In this document: in pieces, positions 1 to 8,720 of the stretch
Layout of the letters: every line of letters starts with the position of its first letter
Position numbering within the stretch: position 1 is the stretch's first letter
Assembly: GCA_910583845.1 (NCBI GenBank)
Contig: CAJUAB010000037.1
Location: 1 to 44,109 of the forward strand
Length of the DNA stretch: 44,109 nucleotides
Source: an uncultured Acetatifactor sp.
GTDB lineage: Bacteria; Bacillota; Clostridia; Lachnospirales; Lachnospiraceae
Reading direction: 5' to 3'
Translations under genes and position numbers: made by a program
Notes under the pieces: generated by a model
Databases searched by the model: none
The model's input: only the letters and a program-made list of their open reading frames with translations
Told to the model about the DNA's origin: nothing

Positions 1-60
1 CGCTGCCAGAGCGGTCTGCGGGACTTTTTTTGTCAAAAGACTGTCAAACTCAGGAGTATA

Positions 61-80
61 ACACCGGAGTTCCCCGGTGT
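61..80 (-). terminator. Possible hairpin terminator after the MATE gene
   Basis: A perfect 7-bp inverted repeat (ACACCGG / CCGGTGT) with a 6-nt loop lies about 60 bases past the MATE stop codon. No run of U follows it on the minus strand, so termination is weakly supported. It may only be an RNA-stabilising hairpin. The run of T at 24-30 belongs to the other direction and may mark the end of a plus-strand gene outside the window. Confidence 0.3.
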
Positions 81-138
81 CAAGCAGAAATTTCATCTCA
101 CTTCAATAAGTCTTTTGGTTCTTTTGGTTTTTGGCAAA

Positions 139-1509
139 TCAGGCGGCGGGCCTGCGTATCCTGATTTTGCTGAAAAAGCAATAGTATGCCCCAAAAAGCG
201 CCGTGGTAATCACCCAGGTGAGAGGATAGCTGAAAATAATGGTATTCACCCCAGGGAAACGGGGCACTGCCGCCATAATCCAGACCACCCGGATCAGGCA
301 TACGCCTGTTAAGCAGATCAGCGTGGGAATCCAGCAGTCCCCCACGCCCCGCAGAGCGCCGGACAGGATCTCAATACAGATATAGGTGATATAGGCGGGC
401 ACCAGAAAACGGGTCATCTCCACCCCGATCCGCAGCACCTCCGCGTCATCGGTAAAGAGCGTATAGATGCCTCCGCAGGACAGGTACAGAAACGTGGATA
501 CCACCACCGTGGATACCGCCGTCATGCCCAGGCAGCTGCGTATCCCCTTTCTCACACGGTCTGTCTTTCCCGCGCCGTAATTCTGTCCCACAAAGGTGGT
601 GATGGCAATGCCAAAGGCGCTGACAATCATCCAGAATACCACATCCAGCTTTCCGTAGACGGTCCAGGCCGCCACGGTGTCCGTGCCCTCTCCGTTGATG
701 GCCGTCTGGATAATGATATTGGACAGACTGTACATGACGGATTGTAAACCCGCCGGAAAACCGATGCGGATAATCCGCCGGAACATTCTGCCGTCAAAAC
801 GGATTCTTCTGATATCCAGATGATGCATATCCCTGGTGCGCACCAGCACCCAAATCACCAGCGCCGCACTGAGCAGCTGGGACAGAATCGTGGCCAGAGC
901 GGCTCCTGCCACGCCCATGCCAAGCCCCACCACCAGCAGAATGTCCAGCGCAATATTGGTCAGACAGCTGGCAATCAGGAAGTACAGGGGCCGCCTGGAA
1001 TCTCCCACCGCCCGCAGAATACCCGAGCCCACATTGTAAATCAGATTGCCTGACATGCCCAGGAAATAGACACGTATGTACAGCGTGGCCGGCTCCAGCA
1101 CATCCGCCGGCGTATCCATGGCCCGCAGGATACCGGGGGCCGCCAGCAGGCCGCCCACCGTCATCACCACACCGCCCACCAGACTGAAAGCCATAGCCGT
1201 GTGTACCGCGTAGCCCACCATCTCCTCCCTTTTCGCGCCGTAATACTGGGAGATAATCACCGTGGCTCCGCTTGCCAGCCCCACAAAGAAGCCCACCAGC
1301 AGATTGATCACCGTGCCGGTGCCTCCGCCTACCGCGGACAGAGCCTCTTTGCCCACAAAGCGTCCCACGATCAGGGCGTCCGCCGCATTGTACAGCTGTT
1401 GAAAAAAGGTTCCAAAAAGAATCGGGAAGAAAAAGAGCAGGATCTGTTTCCAGATCACGCCCTCTGTAATGGCATTTTCTTTTTGTATATTCATATCCTG
1501 TGTATCCAT
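139..1509 (-). CDS. MATE family multidrug/cation efflux transporter
   Basis: Integral membrane antiporter of the MATE (multi antimicrobial extrusion) family, expected to export cationic drugs or metabolites in exchange for Na+ or H+ at the cytoplasmic membrane. About 456 residues, the usual size, with twelve hydrophobic segments and the family N-terminal signature (FPILFGTFFQQLYNAADA followed by VGRFVG). The second half repeats the pattern (FPAGLQSVMYSLSNIIIQ), as expected for two six-helix bundles. The longer reading starts at GTG (1536), but GGGAGG sits about 14 bases before the ATG at 1509, which also begins the usual MDTQ-type N-terminus, so I chose 1509. Substrate cannot be read from sequence. 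It stands alone, with the Rpn-like gene 130 bases upstream on the same strand. Confidence 0.9.
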   Translation of the reverse strand: MDTQDMNIQKENAITEGVIWKQILLFFFPILFGTFFQQLYNAADALIVGRFVGKEALSAVGGGTGTVINLLVGFFVGLASGATVIISQYYGAKREEMVGYAVHTAMAFSLVGGVVMTVGGLLAAPGILRAMDTPADVLEPATLYIRVYFLGMSGNLIYNVGSGILRAVGDSRRPLYFLIASCLTNIALDILLVVGLGMGVAGAALATILSQLLSAALVIWVLVRTRDMHHLDIRRIRFDGRMFRRIIRIGFPAGLQSVMYSLSNIIIQTAINGEGTDTVAAWTVYGKLDVVFWMIVSAFGIAITTFVGQNYGAGKTDRVRKGIRSCLGMTAVSTVVVSTFLYLSCGGIYTLFTDDAEVLRIGVEMTRFLVPAYITYICIEILSGALRGVGDCWIPTLICLTGVCLIRVVWIMAAVPRFPGVNTIIFSYPLTWVITTALFGAYYCFFSKIRIRRPAA

Positions 1510-1614
1510 ATTGCTTTTTATTACCTCCCGGGGCACCCTTCCTGTGTCCCCAATTTTCCGTACTCCGTCATGTGAAGCCCTGTGAAACTGGTCCGCGGCA
1601 TTGAAAATTTACCC

Positions 1615-1643
1615 ATAAACGTCGTTCCCTTTTACTATGTCAA
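1615..1643 (-). promoter_or_regulatory. Candidate promoter of the MATE gene
   Basis: A perfect -35 TTGACA overlaps the stop codon of the upstream Rpn-like gene. A poor -10 (GTTTAT) follows after 17 bases. The good -35 and position argue for a promoter; the weak -10 argues for caution. Confidence 0.3.
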
Positions 1644-2620
1644 GACTTTTCTACAGACTTATATACAAGTTTTTCCGCCAGGGCCATCTCCTCTTCTGTA
1701 TAACCGTATAATACAATTTGCTCCTTTGTAGCGCCAGCCTTAATCATTCGTTCAATAGCATTAAGCCGCTCTCGCTCAATGCCTTTTTCAATCCCTTTTT
1801 CAATCCCCTTTTCAATCCCTCCAGCCTCAATGACTTGTGACAAATTGCACATGGTTCGTATCCTCCCTTCCAGCTCTGTCGTCATAATCATCCCATATTC
1901 CGACGCAAGAGCATGTTTCTTTTCCTCAGCTCCCATCTGGGACAACAATTTTTCCAACATGGAAATCAAAACATTCTGAGATTCCTTTCTATTCAACCCG
2001 GTTCTCACTCTGATGATAATTCCTCTCATCAAATCCATGTTGTATGCATTTTCTTTTGTTCCGAAAATATTCTTCCTGTCCAGATTGATTTCCTCGATGG
2101 AATCGCCATCCTCACTGTTGTCCAGACAGATCCAGATACTTCTCACACGCTTTAAACTGTCATAATCACTATGATAAAATTCTGTCTGTTTCTGCGCGGA
2201 AATCATCCTTGCCAGGTAAAATATGATTCTGTTCTCAAGGTGATACCCTAATTTACCGGGATCAGACGATCTCTGTGCCTCAACATTTATTAAAAATTTC
2301 GTCTCCGATTTTCTATGGTATGCCGAAAAGCGGATATCATAAAAAATCTTCCCCTCTCCCGGAATATTGTCCTCCACATTGGATTCGGTTATACGTCCCA
2401 TATTAGACAGCCCCGTATCCACTGGCTTCGCCCCGATTTCAATATCATTGCCGATACTGGCCATGATATCTTCCAATGCCGTACTCTTGAATTCTCTAAC
2501 CGCATATTTCAATATTCTCGCAAGTACCTGCTTATCGGCCAACAAGAATTTAACATTGGCATCGTAGGAAGCTGCGCAATTAGCTGCTTCAACCGCCTGT
2601 GCTATGTTTGTCTCTGCCAT
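1640..2620 (-). CDS. Rpn/PD-(D/E)XK nuclease-family putative transposase
   Basis: Member of the Rpn / 'PD-(D/E)XK nuclease family transposase' group that is abundant in Lachnospiraceae. Related Rpn proteins are endonucleases that promote RecA-independent recombination. The core is visible around residues 95-115: an acidic residue in YDIRF, then LINVEAQ, the E-x-Q form of the D...(D/E)xK active site. The N-terminus (FLLADKQVLARILKY) matches the family. Four GIEK/GIER tetrapeptide repeats near residue 270 precede a helical C-terminal tail, a common feature of the group. 326 residues; AAAGGA lies 8 bases before the ATG. The gene is visibly more AT-rich than its neighbours, which suggests transfer. 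It is a single gene with no inverted repeats seen around it, so I do not call an insertion sequence. Confidence 0.8.
   Translation of the reverse strand: MAETNIAQAVEAANCAASYDANVKFLLADKQVLARILKYAVREFKSTALEDIMASIGNDIEIGAKPVDTGLSNMGRITESNVEDNIPGEGKIFYDIRFSAYHRKSETKFLINVEAQRSSDPGKLGYHLENRIIFYLARMISAQKQTEFYHSDYDSLKRVRSIWICLDNSEDGDSIEEINLDRKNIFGTKENAYNMDLMRGIIIRVRTGLNRKESQNVLISMLEKLLSQMGAEEKKHALASEYGMIMTTELEGRIRTMCNLSQVIEAGGIEKGIEKGIEKGIERERLNAIERMIKAGATKEQIVLYGYTEEEMALAEKLVYKSVEKS
1772..1819 (-). repeat. 12-bp in-frame tandem repeat, four units
   Basis: Four 12-bp units (plus-strand unit TTTTTCAATCCC with small changes) encode GIEK-GIEK-GIEK-GIER in the Rpn-like protein. The unit is a multiple of three, so slippage would change tail length without breaking the frame. 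Confidence 0.85.
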
Positions 2621-2971
2621 CTTCCATTCCTTTCCTTACATATACCACAACTGCAAAATTTCCATACAACGACAGAGCCCTGGCGCATACCCATATTATA
2701 CTTGATTCACCTGACAATAGCAATAGTCTGGCTCTGATTGAGTCAAAAGTCCGTCTGGGATAATTAATGAATAATAGAAAATAGAAGCTCCGTGTGATTG
2801 TATTTACGTTCCTTAGACATCACCAAAGAATTAACTGTTTTGGCGTTTCTGATTATATATGATACTACAAAATTCATTACAAGTCTACTTATTTTTTTCC
2901 AAAATTACCAGTATGCAGGGTCATGAAATAAGCCGACCCGTTTCCATAATTATCCAAACAAACAATCGTGC
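2621..2971. other. Gene-free stretch between Rpn-like and GNAT genes
   Basis: 351 bases, AT-rich, with no open frame that has a ribosome site. It must hold the promoter of the Rpn-like gene and the end of the GNAT transcript, but I see no convincing terminator hairpin or well-spaced -35/-10 pair. Confidence 0.5.
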
Positions 2972-4231
2972 TTATCCGGGAAGCCGGGTCTTGCTATCAC
3001 ACACCATATAGACAAATCGGGCCATCTGTCCGTTTTGTTCCATCTCCACCAGGCAGGGGCAGGCGGTTCCGCTTTTGTCCGTCCGCTGTTCCCGGGATTT
3101 TCCCGCTGGCTGGGGCACCGCCTGCTGCTGAAAACCGAGCTTTTGGCACAAGTGCAGGGACACGGTATTTTCCTCATGCACCAACACCTGTATCCGTTCA
3201 AAGCCCAGCGACTCCCGGGCATATCTCAAAATCCCCCGGCACACTTCCCCCGCAAGTCCTCTGCCCTGCCAGTCCCGATGAATCACAAATCCCAGCTCCG
3301 GCAGGTCATAGCCCTCCCGGACGCTCAGACCGGCCCGGCCCACCACAGCGCCGCTTTTCCGGTCCAGTACCGTCCATACGCCAAACTCATAAAAGGCGTA
3401 AACCAGCCTCCGGTATTCCCGGACATATTTCCGCTCCGCCTCCGGAGTGGGATAAAGCCGCTGGGTGTACCGGGTGATTCCGGCATCCTGATACATTTGC
3501 CAGAAGCTGTCCACATCCGCTTCCACGGTCTCCCGGAGCCAGCAGCGTTCCGTGGTAAGGATCTCCCAGGGCAGGTCATGACAGCGCCGATAGACCCTCT
3601 CCAGATACTCCGGCTCCGTCTCCTCAGGCTCTTCCAGCGCATAAGGGGCATCACCGAAATCGGCGCCCTCATTGCCCGGGTGCAGGTAGATCAGCACCGG
3701 GGGACAGCCGCCCACTCCGGAGGGGAACGCGTCTGCCAGCATTCCGTAAACCAGGGGATCATCGGTCAGATACAAGATCCCTGGAGAAAAGTCCATCTCC
3801 GGAGAAAAGTCCATCTCCGGAGAAAAATCCATCTCTGGAGAAAAATCCATCTCTGAAGAAAAATCCATCTCTGAAGAAAAATCCATCTCTGGAGAAAAAT
3901 CCATCCCCGGAGAAAAATCCATCTCCGGCGCTTCCCGCAGCACCGGCTCCGGGAGCTTTTCCGCCTCGCAGACTGTTTCTCCTGCCCCCTTTTTGTCAGG
4001 CGGCAATTTCACAGGCAGTAGTTCCTCAGACAGCATTACCTGACAGCCGATTCCCGCGTTTACAAGCCGCTGACAGAGCGGCAGGAGTAGCGGAAGCTGC
4101 CGGGCCTCCCCCAGCACCATAATACATTTTTTCAGATAAAACAGTCCCTGTATAATCTCCTGTCCCACTGCCCCTGTCCTTTCCGGCTCTCCGGAGCTTG
4201 TCCGAAAAATATGCCAGATGCCTCTGTACAT
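2972..4231 (-). CDS. GNAT N-acetyltransferase with N-terminal domain and hexapeptide repeat linker
   Basis: The C-terminal half (from about residue 235, ILTTERCWLRE) is a GNAT acetyltransferase, which moves an acetyl group from acetyl-CoA to an amine. The acetyl-CoA loop is seen in the stretch HRDWQGRGLAGE (Q-x-x-G-x-G/A type), followed by the usual NTVSLHLCQKLGF helix. The first 230 residues form a separate domain with a hydrophobic ILYLTDD strand, of a type I recall fused to GNAT domains in Lachnospiraceae. It is split by eight PEMDFS-like hexapeptides (about residues 101-149). The substrate is unknown. No good ribosome site precedes the first ATG; the ATG at codon 38 is an alternative, so the start is uncertain. 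Divergent from the cyclophilin gene, 87 bases apart. Confidence 0.75.
   Translation of the reverse strand: MYRGIWHIFRTSSGEPERTGAVGQEIIQGLFYLKKCIMVLGEARQLPLLLPLCQRLVNAGIGCQVMLSEELLPVKLPPDKKGAGETVCEAEKLPEPVLREAPEMDFSPGMDFSPEMDFSSEMDFSSEMDFSPEMDFSPEMDFSPEMDFSPGILYLTDDPLVYGMLADAFPSGVGGCPPVLIYLHPGNEGADFGDAPYALEEPEETEPEYLERVYRRCHDLPWEILTTERCWLRETVEADVDSFWQMYQDAGITRYTQRLYPTPEAERKYVREYRRLVYAFYEFGVWTVLDRKSGAVVGRAGLSVREGYDLPELGFVIHRDWQGRGLAGEVCRGILRYARESLGFERIQVLVHEENTVSLHLCQKLGFQQQAVPQPAGKSREQRTDKSGTACPCLVEMEQNGQMARFVYMVCDSKTRLPG
3786..3929 (-). repeat. 18-bp in-frame tandem repeat, eight units
   Basis: Eight 18-bp units, plus-strand form GAAAAATCCATCTCTGGA with one- to three-base changes, encode P/S-E/G-M-D-F-S. 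Unit length divisible by three keeps the acetyltransferase in frame whatever the copy number. Confidence 0.95.
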
Positions 4232-4318
4232 AAAAAAGACTTTACGTCCGGGTACTTTTAAGCTATCATTATTTTTGGAATCATTATAACAAAATTTTAC
4301 TCAGAAAGGTAGAGAATT

Positions 4319-4852
4319 ATGGCACAAAATCCAATTGTAACCATCACCATGGAAGACGGCGGCGTGATCAAAGCGGAGCTTTATCCCGAAATCGCCCCCA
4401 CTTCCGTGCATAACTTCATCAGCCTGATCAACAAGCATTTTTATGACGGCCTGATCTTCCACCGGGTGATCCGGGGCTTTATGATTCAGGGCGGATGTCC
4501 GGAAAGCACCGGCATGGGCGGTCCCGGTTACAGCATCAAGGGGGAATTTGCCCAGAACGGCTTTCCCAATGATTTGAAGCATACCGCCGGTGTGCTGTCC
4601 ATGGCCCGCAGCAAAAGTCCTGACTCTGCGGGATCACAGTTTTTCATCATGCATAAAAACGCGCCGCACCTGGACGGCGGCTATGCCGCTTTCGGAAAAG
4701 TGATTGAAGGGATGGATGTGGTCAACCGCATCGCGGAGACCTCCACGGACAGCTACTCCGACCGCCCCTATGAAAACCAGGTCATGAAGAGCGTCACCGT
4801 GGATTGCTTTGGAGTGGAGTATCCGGAACCGGAAAAGCTGGCGGAAAGATAA
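4319..4852 (+). CDS. Cyclophilin-type peptidyl-prolyl cis-trans isomerase
   Basis: Cytoplasmic cyclophilin that speeds cis-trans isomerisation of peptide bonds before proline. 177 residues with no signal peptide. The core motifs are present: FHRVIRGFMIQGG (catalytic Arg in FHRV, and the QGG of the active site), then GVLSMARS and SAGSQFFIMHKNAPHLDGGYAAFGKV, all typical of bacterial PpiA/PpiB. The start ATG follows GAAAGG at a suitable distance. The downstream lipoprotein gene begins 10 bases after the stop, so the two are probably co-transcribed. Confidence 0.95.
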   Translation: MAQNPIVTITMEDGGVIKAELYPEIAPTSVHNFISLINKHFYDGLIFHRVIRGFMIQGGCPESTGMGGPGYSIKGEFAQNGFPNDLKHTAGVLSMARSKSPDSAGSQFFIMHKNAPHLDGGYAAFGKVIEGMDVVNRIAETSTDSYSDRPYENQVMKSVTVDCFGVEYPEPEKLAER

Positions 4853-4862
4853 GGTGCGGAAA

Positions 4863-7082
4863 ATGAGCGGAAAGGCAATAAATATCATGCGCAAACAGAT
4901 TTTACAAAAAACCAGAAAGATATTTTACATCTTTCTGTTATCCGGGTTATGCGGGTTATTTGCAGCCTGTGGGAATATCCCACAGGCTGTTCCAGATTCA
5001 GAGACGGAACAGATCTATGCGTATTCTCCCATATTCCATACTGTTCCGGACCCGGACGAAGCCCTTCGTGAGAGCGGTATTCTGGCAGGATATGAAAACT
5101 GTCAGGTTCTGGAGCGGGCGCGGTTTTACCGGGGGGATTGCATTTACCGCTATCTGGTACTTATAGATGAACAGGCTTCCTATTTTAAACAATGTCTACA
5201 GGTTTATCGCGGTCAGGCCTGGGAACAGACCATCCTTTCCGGTACAGGATGGGCGGAAGGCCGCAATATGTCAATTTCTTCCATGGTTGGAGCCACGGAA
5301 GAAGGAACGTTCTGGAAAATGACCGACTATTTCGCGGCGGACGGAGAGCAACGGTATCTGGGGTATTTTGACGGCATTGAGAAAAAGCTGCTGATGGAAT
5401 GGCCGGAAGAAATCGAAGATGCCTTTGTCTGCCAGGGGCAGGAAATAAACTTTGTAGACAACGCTAAAGGCGCTGTCTATCCTTATGACAGCGACGGACG
5501 CCCCTGTGGTCAAATAGTATTGGACGGCTTTTTGGAGGAAGGGATTGTCAACCCTGTCACAGGAGACATGACATGGTATGGAGGAAGCCGGGCCGGGCTG
5601 CGCCTTTGGAGAAATGTCCGCAAGCCCTCCTCTTATGAATTACTCACTGAGGTGGCCCCTTATGAGTCTAAAGCCGCCTATGACCCGGAGGGAAATCTCT
5701 ATGTCGCGGACGCGCAGGCTGTCTGGTCAATAGAAGAGCAGCCCAGGAAAATATTGTCGTTTCTGGAAACCGGGTACAAATTGGAAGAATTGTACAATAT
5801 TTACATACAGGACAATGGAAATATCCGCTGCTATGTGTCCCTGGATGGCACCCTGCGTCTGTTGGAATTGCAAAGGAAGGCGGCAGGAGAGCCGACCGTG
5901 AAACAGGATATCCTTCTGGACGGTACTCCGGACGATATTTTCCTGGCACAGCTTGTCACCCGATTTAACCTCCAAAATTCTCAATATCGCATACTCTTCC
6001 TGGAACCAGAGCAATATTCCCGCGTTCCCGTGGAAATTGCCACCGGCCAGGGGCCGGATCTTTTGATCCTGTCTGCCTCCCACGCCGCGGAGTATGCGGC
6101 AAAGGGTTACCTCCAAAATCTGGAGGGAATTGTGGAAGATCCTTCCCTGTTTTTGGATGCGGCTATGGCAAACGGCAGAATAGACGGCCTCACATACGGT
6201 ATCCCATATTGCTGCACATTGGACTTTCCTGTTTTTTCCGAAGAAGTAGTCGGGACACGATCCTCCTGGACCGTGGAAGAGATGATGCAGACAATAGAAA
6301 ACTCTGGCGCGGAAACTTTATTCTGGTATTTCTCAGATCCCAACGCCCTTCAGATCGTGATGCACTATGGTCTTTATGACAACGAGAACCCGGCGTACAT
6401 TGACTGGAAAAGAGGGGAAAGCCATCTGACGGAGGCCCCCTTTGCCCACCTGCTACAGTTTGCCAAAAAATATGGAGATACCGGAGAATACGAAATGTCG
6501 GAAATCCTGTCCCTGACAGAGAGCGGCAAAATTGCAGGGGTTGCGGTAAACATGCAGAAACCGGGGGATCTGGACTATGCGGAGAATTTTTTCCCCGGCG
6601 GAGCTTCCTACGTCGGTTATCCTGCCAGTGACGGAAAAAGGGGAATCTATACCATGGCGCAGTGTGTCTACGTGAATCAGGCCACAGAACAGTTGGAAGG
6701 AATCAGGGAGTTTTTCCGCTTTATGCTTTCTGAAGAGGCGCAAAAGCTCTGCGTGGCAGACGGAATGTGCTACCGGCTGCCAGTCCGTCTCAGCACAATC
6801 GATGATCTGTTGAGGCAGGAGCAGTCTAAAGCGGAAGATCCAAAGGAATACGGGACCGGCCCCATCTATTGGCTGGAAGACGGACTGGATGAGAGGCAGC
6901 TGCAAATCTTTCAGGAACTGTTGGATGAGGCGAGGCCATATGATTTTTATGCCATGGAGTTGTATGACCTGATCTATGAAGAACTGACCCCTTATTTTCA
7001 AGGTGACCGTTCGCTGGAGGAAACTGTGACAATCCTGGACAGCAGGGTGCAGGTTTATTTGAACGAAAAGGGGCAAAGATAA
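4863..7082 (+). CDS. Large lipoprotein: propeller-like region plus solute-binding domain
   Basis: Predicted surface lipoprotein of about 739 residues. A basic N-terminus and hydrophobic stretch end in the lipobox LFAAC (Cys about residue 36), so the mature protein should be lipid-anchored outside. Residues about 100-360 show repeated beta-strand phrases (YLGYFDG, VYPYDSDGRP, AAYDPEGNLYVAD, YIQDNGNIRCY), suggesting a beta-propeller. From about residue 370 it resembles family 1 ABC solute-binding proteins (FNLQNSQYRI, GPDLLILS, YGIPYCCTLDFPVFSEE). The longest frame begins at 4809 inside the cyclophilin gene; I prefer the ATG at 4863 because AAGGTG lies 7 bases before it, although the ATG at 4887 is possible. 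No permease or ATPase gene adjoins it, so it may sense or scavenge rather than transport. Confidence 0.7.
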   Translation: MSGKAINIMRKQILQKTRKIFYIFLLSGLCGLFAACGNIPQAVPDSETEQIYAYSPIFHTVPDPDEALRESGILAGYENCQVLERARFYRGDCIYRYLVLIDEQASYFKQCLQVYRGQAWEQTILSGTGWAEGRNMSISSMVGATEEGTFWKMTDYFAADGEQRYLGYFDGIEKKLLMEWPEEIEDAFVCQGQEINFVDNAKGAVYPYDSDGRPCGQIVLDGFLEEGIVNPVTGDMTWYGGSRAGLRLWRNVRKPSSYELLTEVAPYESKAAYDPEGNLYVADAQAVWSIEEQPRKILSFLETGYKLEELYNIYIQDNGNIRCYVSLDGTLRLLELQRKAAGEPTVKQDILLDGTPDDIFLAQLVTRFNLQNSQYRILFLEPEQYSRVPVEIATGQGPDLLILSASHAAEYAAKGYLQNLEGIVEDPSLFLDAAMANGRIDGLTYGIPYCCTLDFPVFSEEVVGTRSSWTVEEMMQTIENSGAETLFWYFSDPNALQIVMHYGLYDNENPAYIDWKRGESHLTEAPFAHLLQFAKKYGDTGEYEMSEILSLTESGKIAGVAVNMQKPGDLDYAENFFPGGASYVGYPASDGKRGIYTMAQCVYVNQATEQLEGIREFFRFMLSEEAQKLCVADGMCYRLPVRLSTIDDLLRQEQSKAEDPKEYGTGPIYWLEDGLDERQLQIFQELLDEARPYDFYAMELYDLIYEELTPYFQGDRSLEETVTILDSRVQVYLNEKGQR

Positions 7083-7235
7083 ATCCTCCTGTTCACAGTT
7101 TGTTTACAAAACCTTTAATTTTTTTTCAAATCCTACTCATGATTTGTACATTTCTATCCCATATACTATAATCAAACAAAGGAAAAACATTGAAAGACAC
7201 AGTTATCTGTTTAACAATAAAACTTTTTCATAATA

Positions 7236-7263
7236 ATGCCAAGGGAAGCAATTCTCTTGGCAT
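7236..7263 (+). terminator. Strong hairpin between convergent genes
   Basis: A 12-bp stem (ATGCCAAGGGAA / TTCTCTTGGCAT, one G-U pair) is capped by a GCAA tetraloop. It follows the lipoprotein gene and sits in a convergent intergenic space. The following T tract (CCTCCCTTTTC) is short, so efficiency is uncertain; it could serve both strands. Confidence 0.65.
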
Positions 7264-7284
7264 CCTCCCTTTTCTGGGGAACAG

Positions 7285-7533
7285 TCAATTTGCTTCTTCC
7301 ATTTCTTTCAGAAACGAAAGCAAGTCTCTCCAAACCGGCTCATCAATCTCCAGTCCCGATTCATGATCCCAGCAGGTAAAACAGTGCCCGTCACAGTCCT
7401 CTCCCTTATAGCATAGCCAGAGACAAAAGTAATGATCCTCCCCAAATACAAACCAGTCCGGAGAAAAGAGGATTCTCTCCTTGTAATTTGTGTTGTTGCA
7501 TTTTAACAACCCTTCCAGATCATTGCCGGCCAC
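7285..7533 (-). CDS. SUKH (SMI1/KNR4)-like C-terminal fragment, short
   Basis: Short frame of 82 residues starting at GTG. Its sequence (WFVFGEDHYFCLWLCYKG, then CWDHESG and a final helix RDLLSFLKEME) resembles the C-terminal half of SUKH/SMI1-KNR4 proteins, many of which are immunity proteins for polymorphic toxins. The N-terminal half of that fold is missing. The frame stays open 12 codons upstream of the GTG to a TGA, and no ribosome site is evident. It overlaps the end of the DUF4062 gene by 14 bases, so it is either translationally coupled or the remnant of a truncated gene. The assignment is by eye and modest. Confidence 0.45.
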   Translation of the reverse strand: MAGNDLEGLLKCNNTNYKERILFSPDWFVFGEDHYFCLWLCYKGEDCDGHCFTCWDHESGLEIDEPVWRDLLSFLKEMEEAN

Positions 7534-8410
7534 ATAAAAATACTTTCTTACTTTTCGCCGTAGATATCACAGGTTCATACGCAGGCTTATTGACAATTAC
7601 TTTCTCCTCTACCAGAACCTGTAATACCTTGTCTATGTCATCATCATAGATTTTACATGATTTTATATATAAGTCCCCAAAGCCATATGCTCTTAACAAA
7701 AGTTGGCCAAATTGTTTTTTTGTAGTTCCATCCAGCAATTGCTTTCCCGTATGATTGATAATATCTATAACGGACAAGTTAATATGACAAGTGGTTTTCC
7801 CTTTTATATAAGAAAAAATAATCTTCTTGTCTAAATTCCTGCTCAGATAATTCATGGTTCCTTTTAACTCTGAGGCGCGCTGGTCTGTGGGAATCACATC
7901 TGTTGATGCAGGCGTAGCCGGGGCCTTTCCATTGTCAGGAGTTTCCTTGATTGCTTTGGGCAAACTTAAAAGAATTTTTGATTTGAGCTCATACGGTTCA
8001 TCCCAATAACTAAGTAATCTGTTTTCCGCTACACGCTTTCGGAAGGTCAATAATTTTTCTTTACTTTGCAGATCCGTCTCTTTTTTGCCTGGAGGAATGG
8101 ATTCAATATCTCTTTTTATAAAAACTAAAGTGGGAATGCCTTTTTCTACGGCATAATTATATTCCTTTTCTGTATAACTGATTCCGTCCTTAGCCAGACT
8201 GCCATATCGCCCTGCTATAATGAGAATATAAAAATCGCTTTTGTCAATTACCGATTTTATATATGTAAATTGCTCCATGTCCATTGCCGGAAACATCTCC
8301 ATGCCAGCAGGGTAACAGCCGCATTCTAAAACCGCGTCCATCACCTTTCTACGTTCGTCTTCCAGATCGGCAAATGTAGAACTGATAAAAACCTGATATC
8401 TCTTTTCCAT
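7520..8410 (-). CDS. DUF4062 domain protein (TIR-like fold, defence-associated family)
   Basis: 296 residues. The N-terminal 150 residues match DUF4062: VFISSTFADLEDER at the start, then GMEMFP, SDFYILIIAGRYGS, YTEKEYNYA and PTLVFI. DUF4062 is often found fused to NTPase or effector domains of anti-phage STAND systems and is regarded as distantly TIR-like. Here the domain is followed by a proline/threonine linker (about residues 160-180) and a C-terminal domain of about 110 residues with a winged-helix flavour (DDIDKVLQVLVEEKVIV). No NTPase module is present. AT-rich compared with both flanks, with its own promoter, suggesting acquired DNA. The effector activity, if any, is not visible. GGAG sits 10 bases before the ATG. 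Confidence 0.75.
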   Translation of the reverse strand: MEKRYQVFISSTFADLEDERRKVMDAVLECGCYPAGMEMFPAMDMEQFTYIKSVIDKSDFYILIIAGRYGSLAKDGISYTEKEYNYAVEKGIPTLVFIKRDIESIPPGKKETDLQSKEKLLTFRKRVAENRLLSYWDEPYELKSKILLSLPKAIKETPDNGKAPATPASTDVIPTDQRASELKGTMNYLSRNLDKKIIFSYIKGKTTCHINLSVIDIINHTGKQLLDGTTKKQFGQLLLRAYGFGDLYIKSCKIYDDDIDKVLQVLVEEKVIVNKPAYEPVISTAKSKKVFLCGRQ

Positions 8411-8551
8411 ACTCTATGTCTCCATACCATAATAAACGTAAAACCAGCCGGAACAGGGGGCAGCTTATCGTTTCTGAATCTGTTCATCGCGCATCGGGGA
8501 TCACTTTCGATCACATCATTGAAATTCTGCGCATTTTCATCTGTCCAATAT

Positions 8552-8580
8552 ATATTATCATGTAATAGATATTATTTCAA
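8552..8580 (-). promoter_or_regulatory. Candidate promoter of the DUF4062 gene
   Basis: TTGAAA and TAATAT separated by 17 bases in an AT-rich region, about 140 bases before the start codon. The remaining part of the gene-free stretch 8411-8720 shows no other feature. Confidence 0.4.
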
Positions 8581-8720
8581 TATAATTGTTTGGGAAATAT
8601 TGCTGATTTTTTTACCTTTTCTATAATTTACATCCAAGATGCTCTCTACCTGTATTGCTCCAGACATGCATAAAAACAATAAACAGCCGTTTCAAGCTCT
8701 TCATACATTCTATCATATCC

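Noticed and set aside
1510..1639. Riboswitch in the MATE leader
   Set aside because: Only one small hairpin (GGGG...CCCC near 1521-1545); no match to guanidine, c-di-GMP or other known cores that I can recognise.
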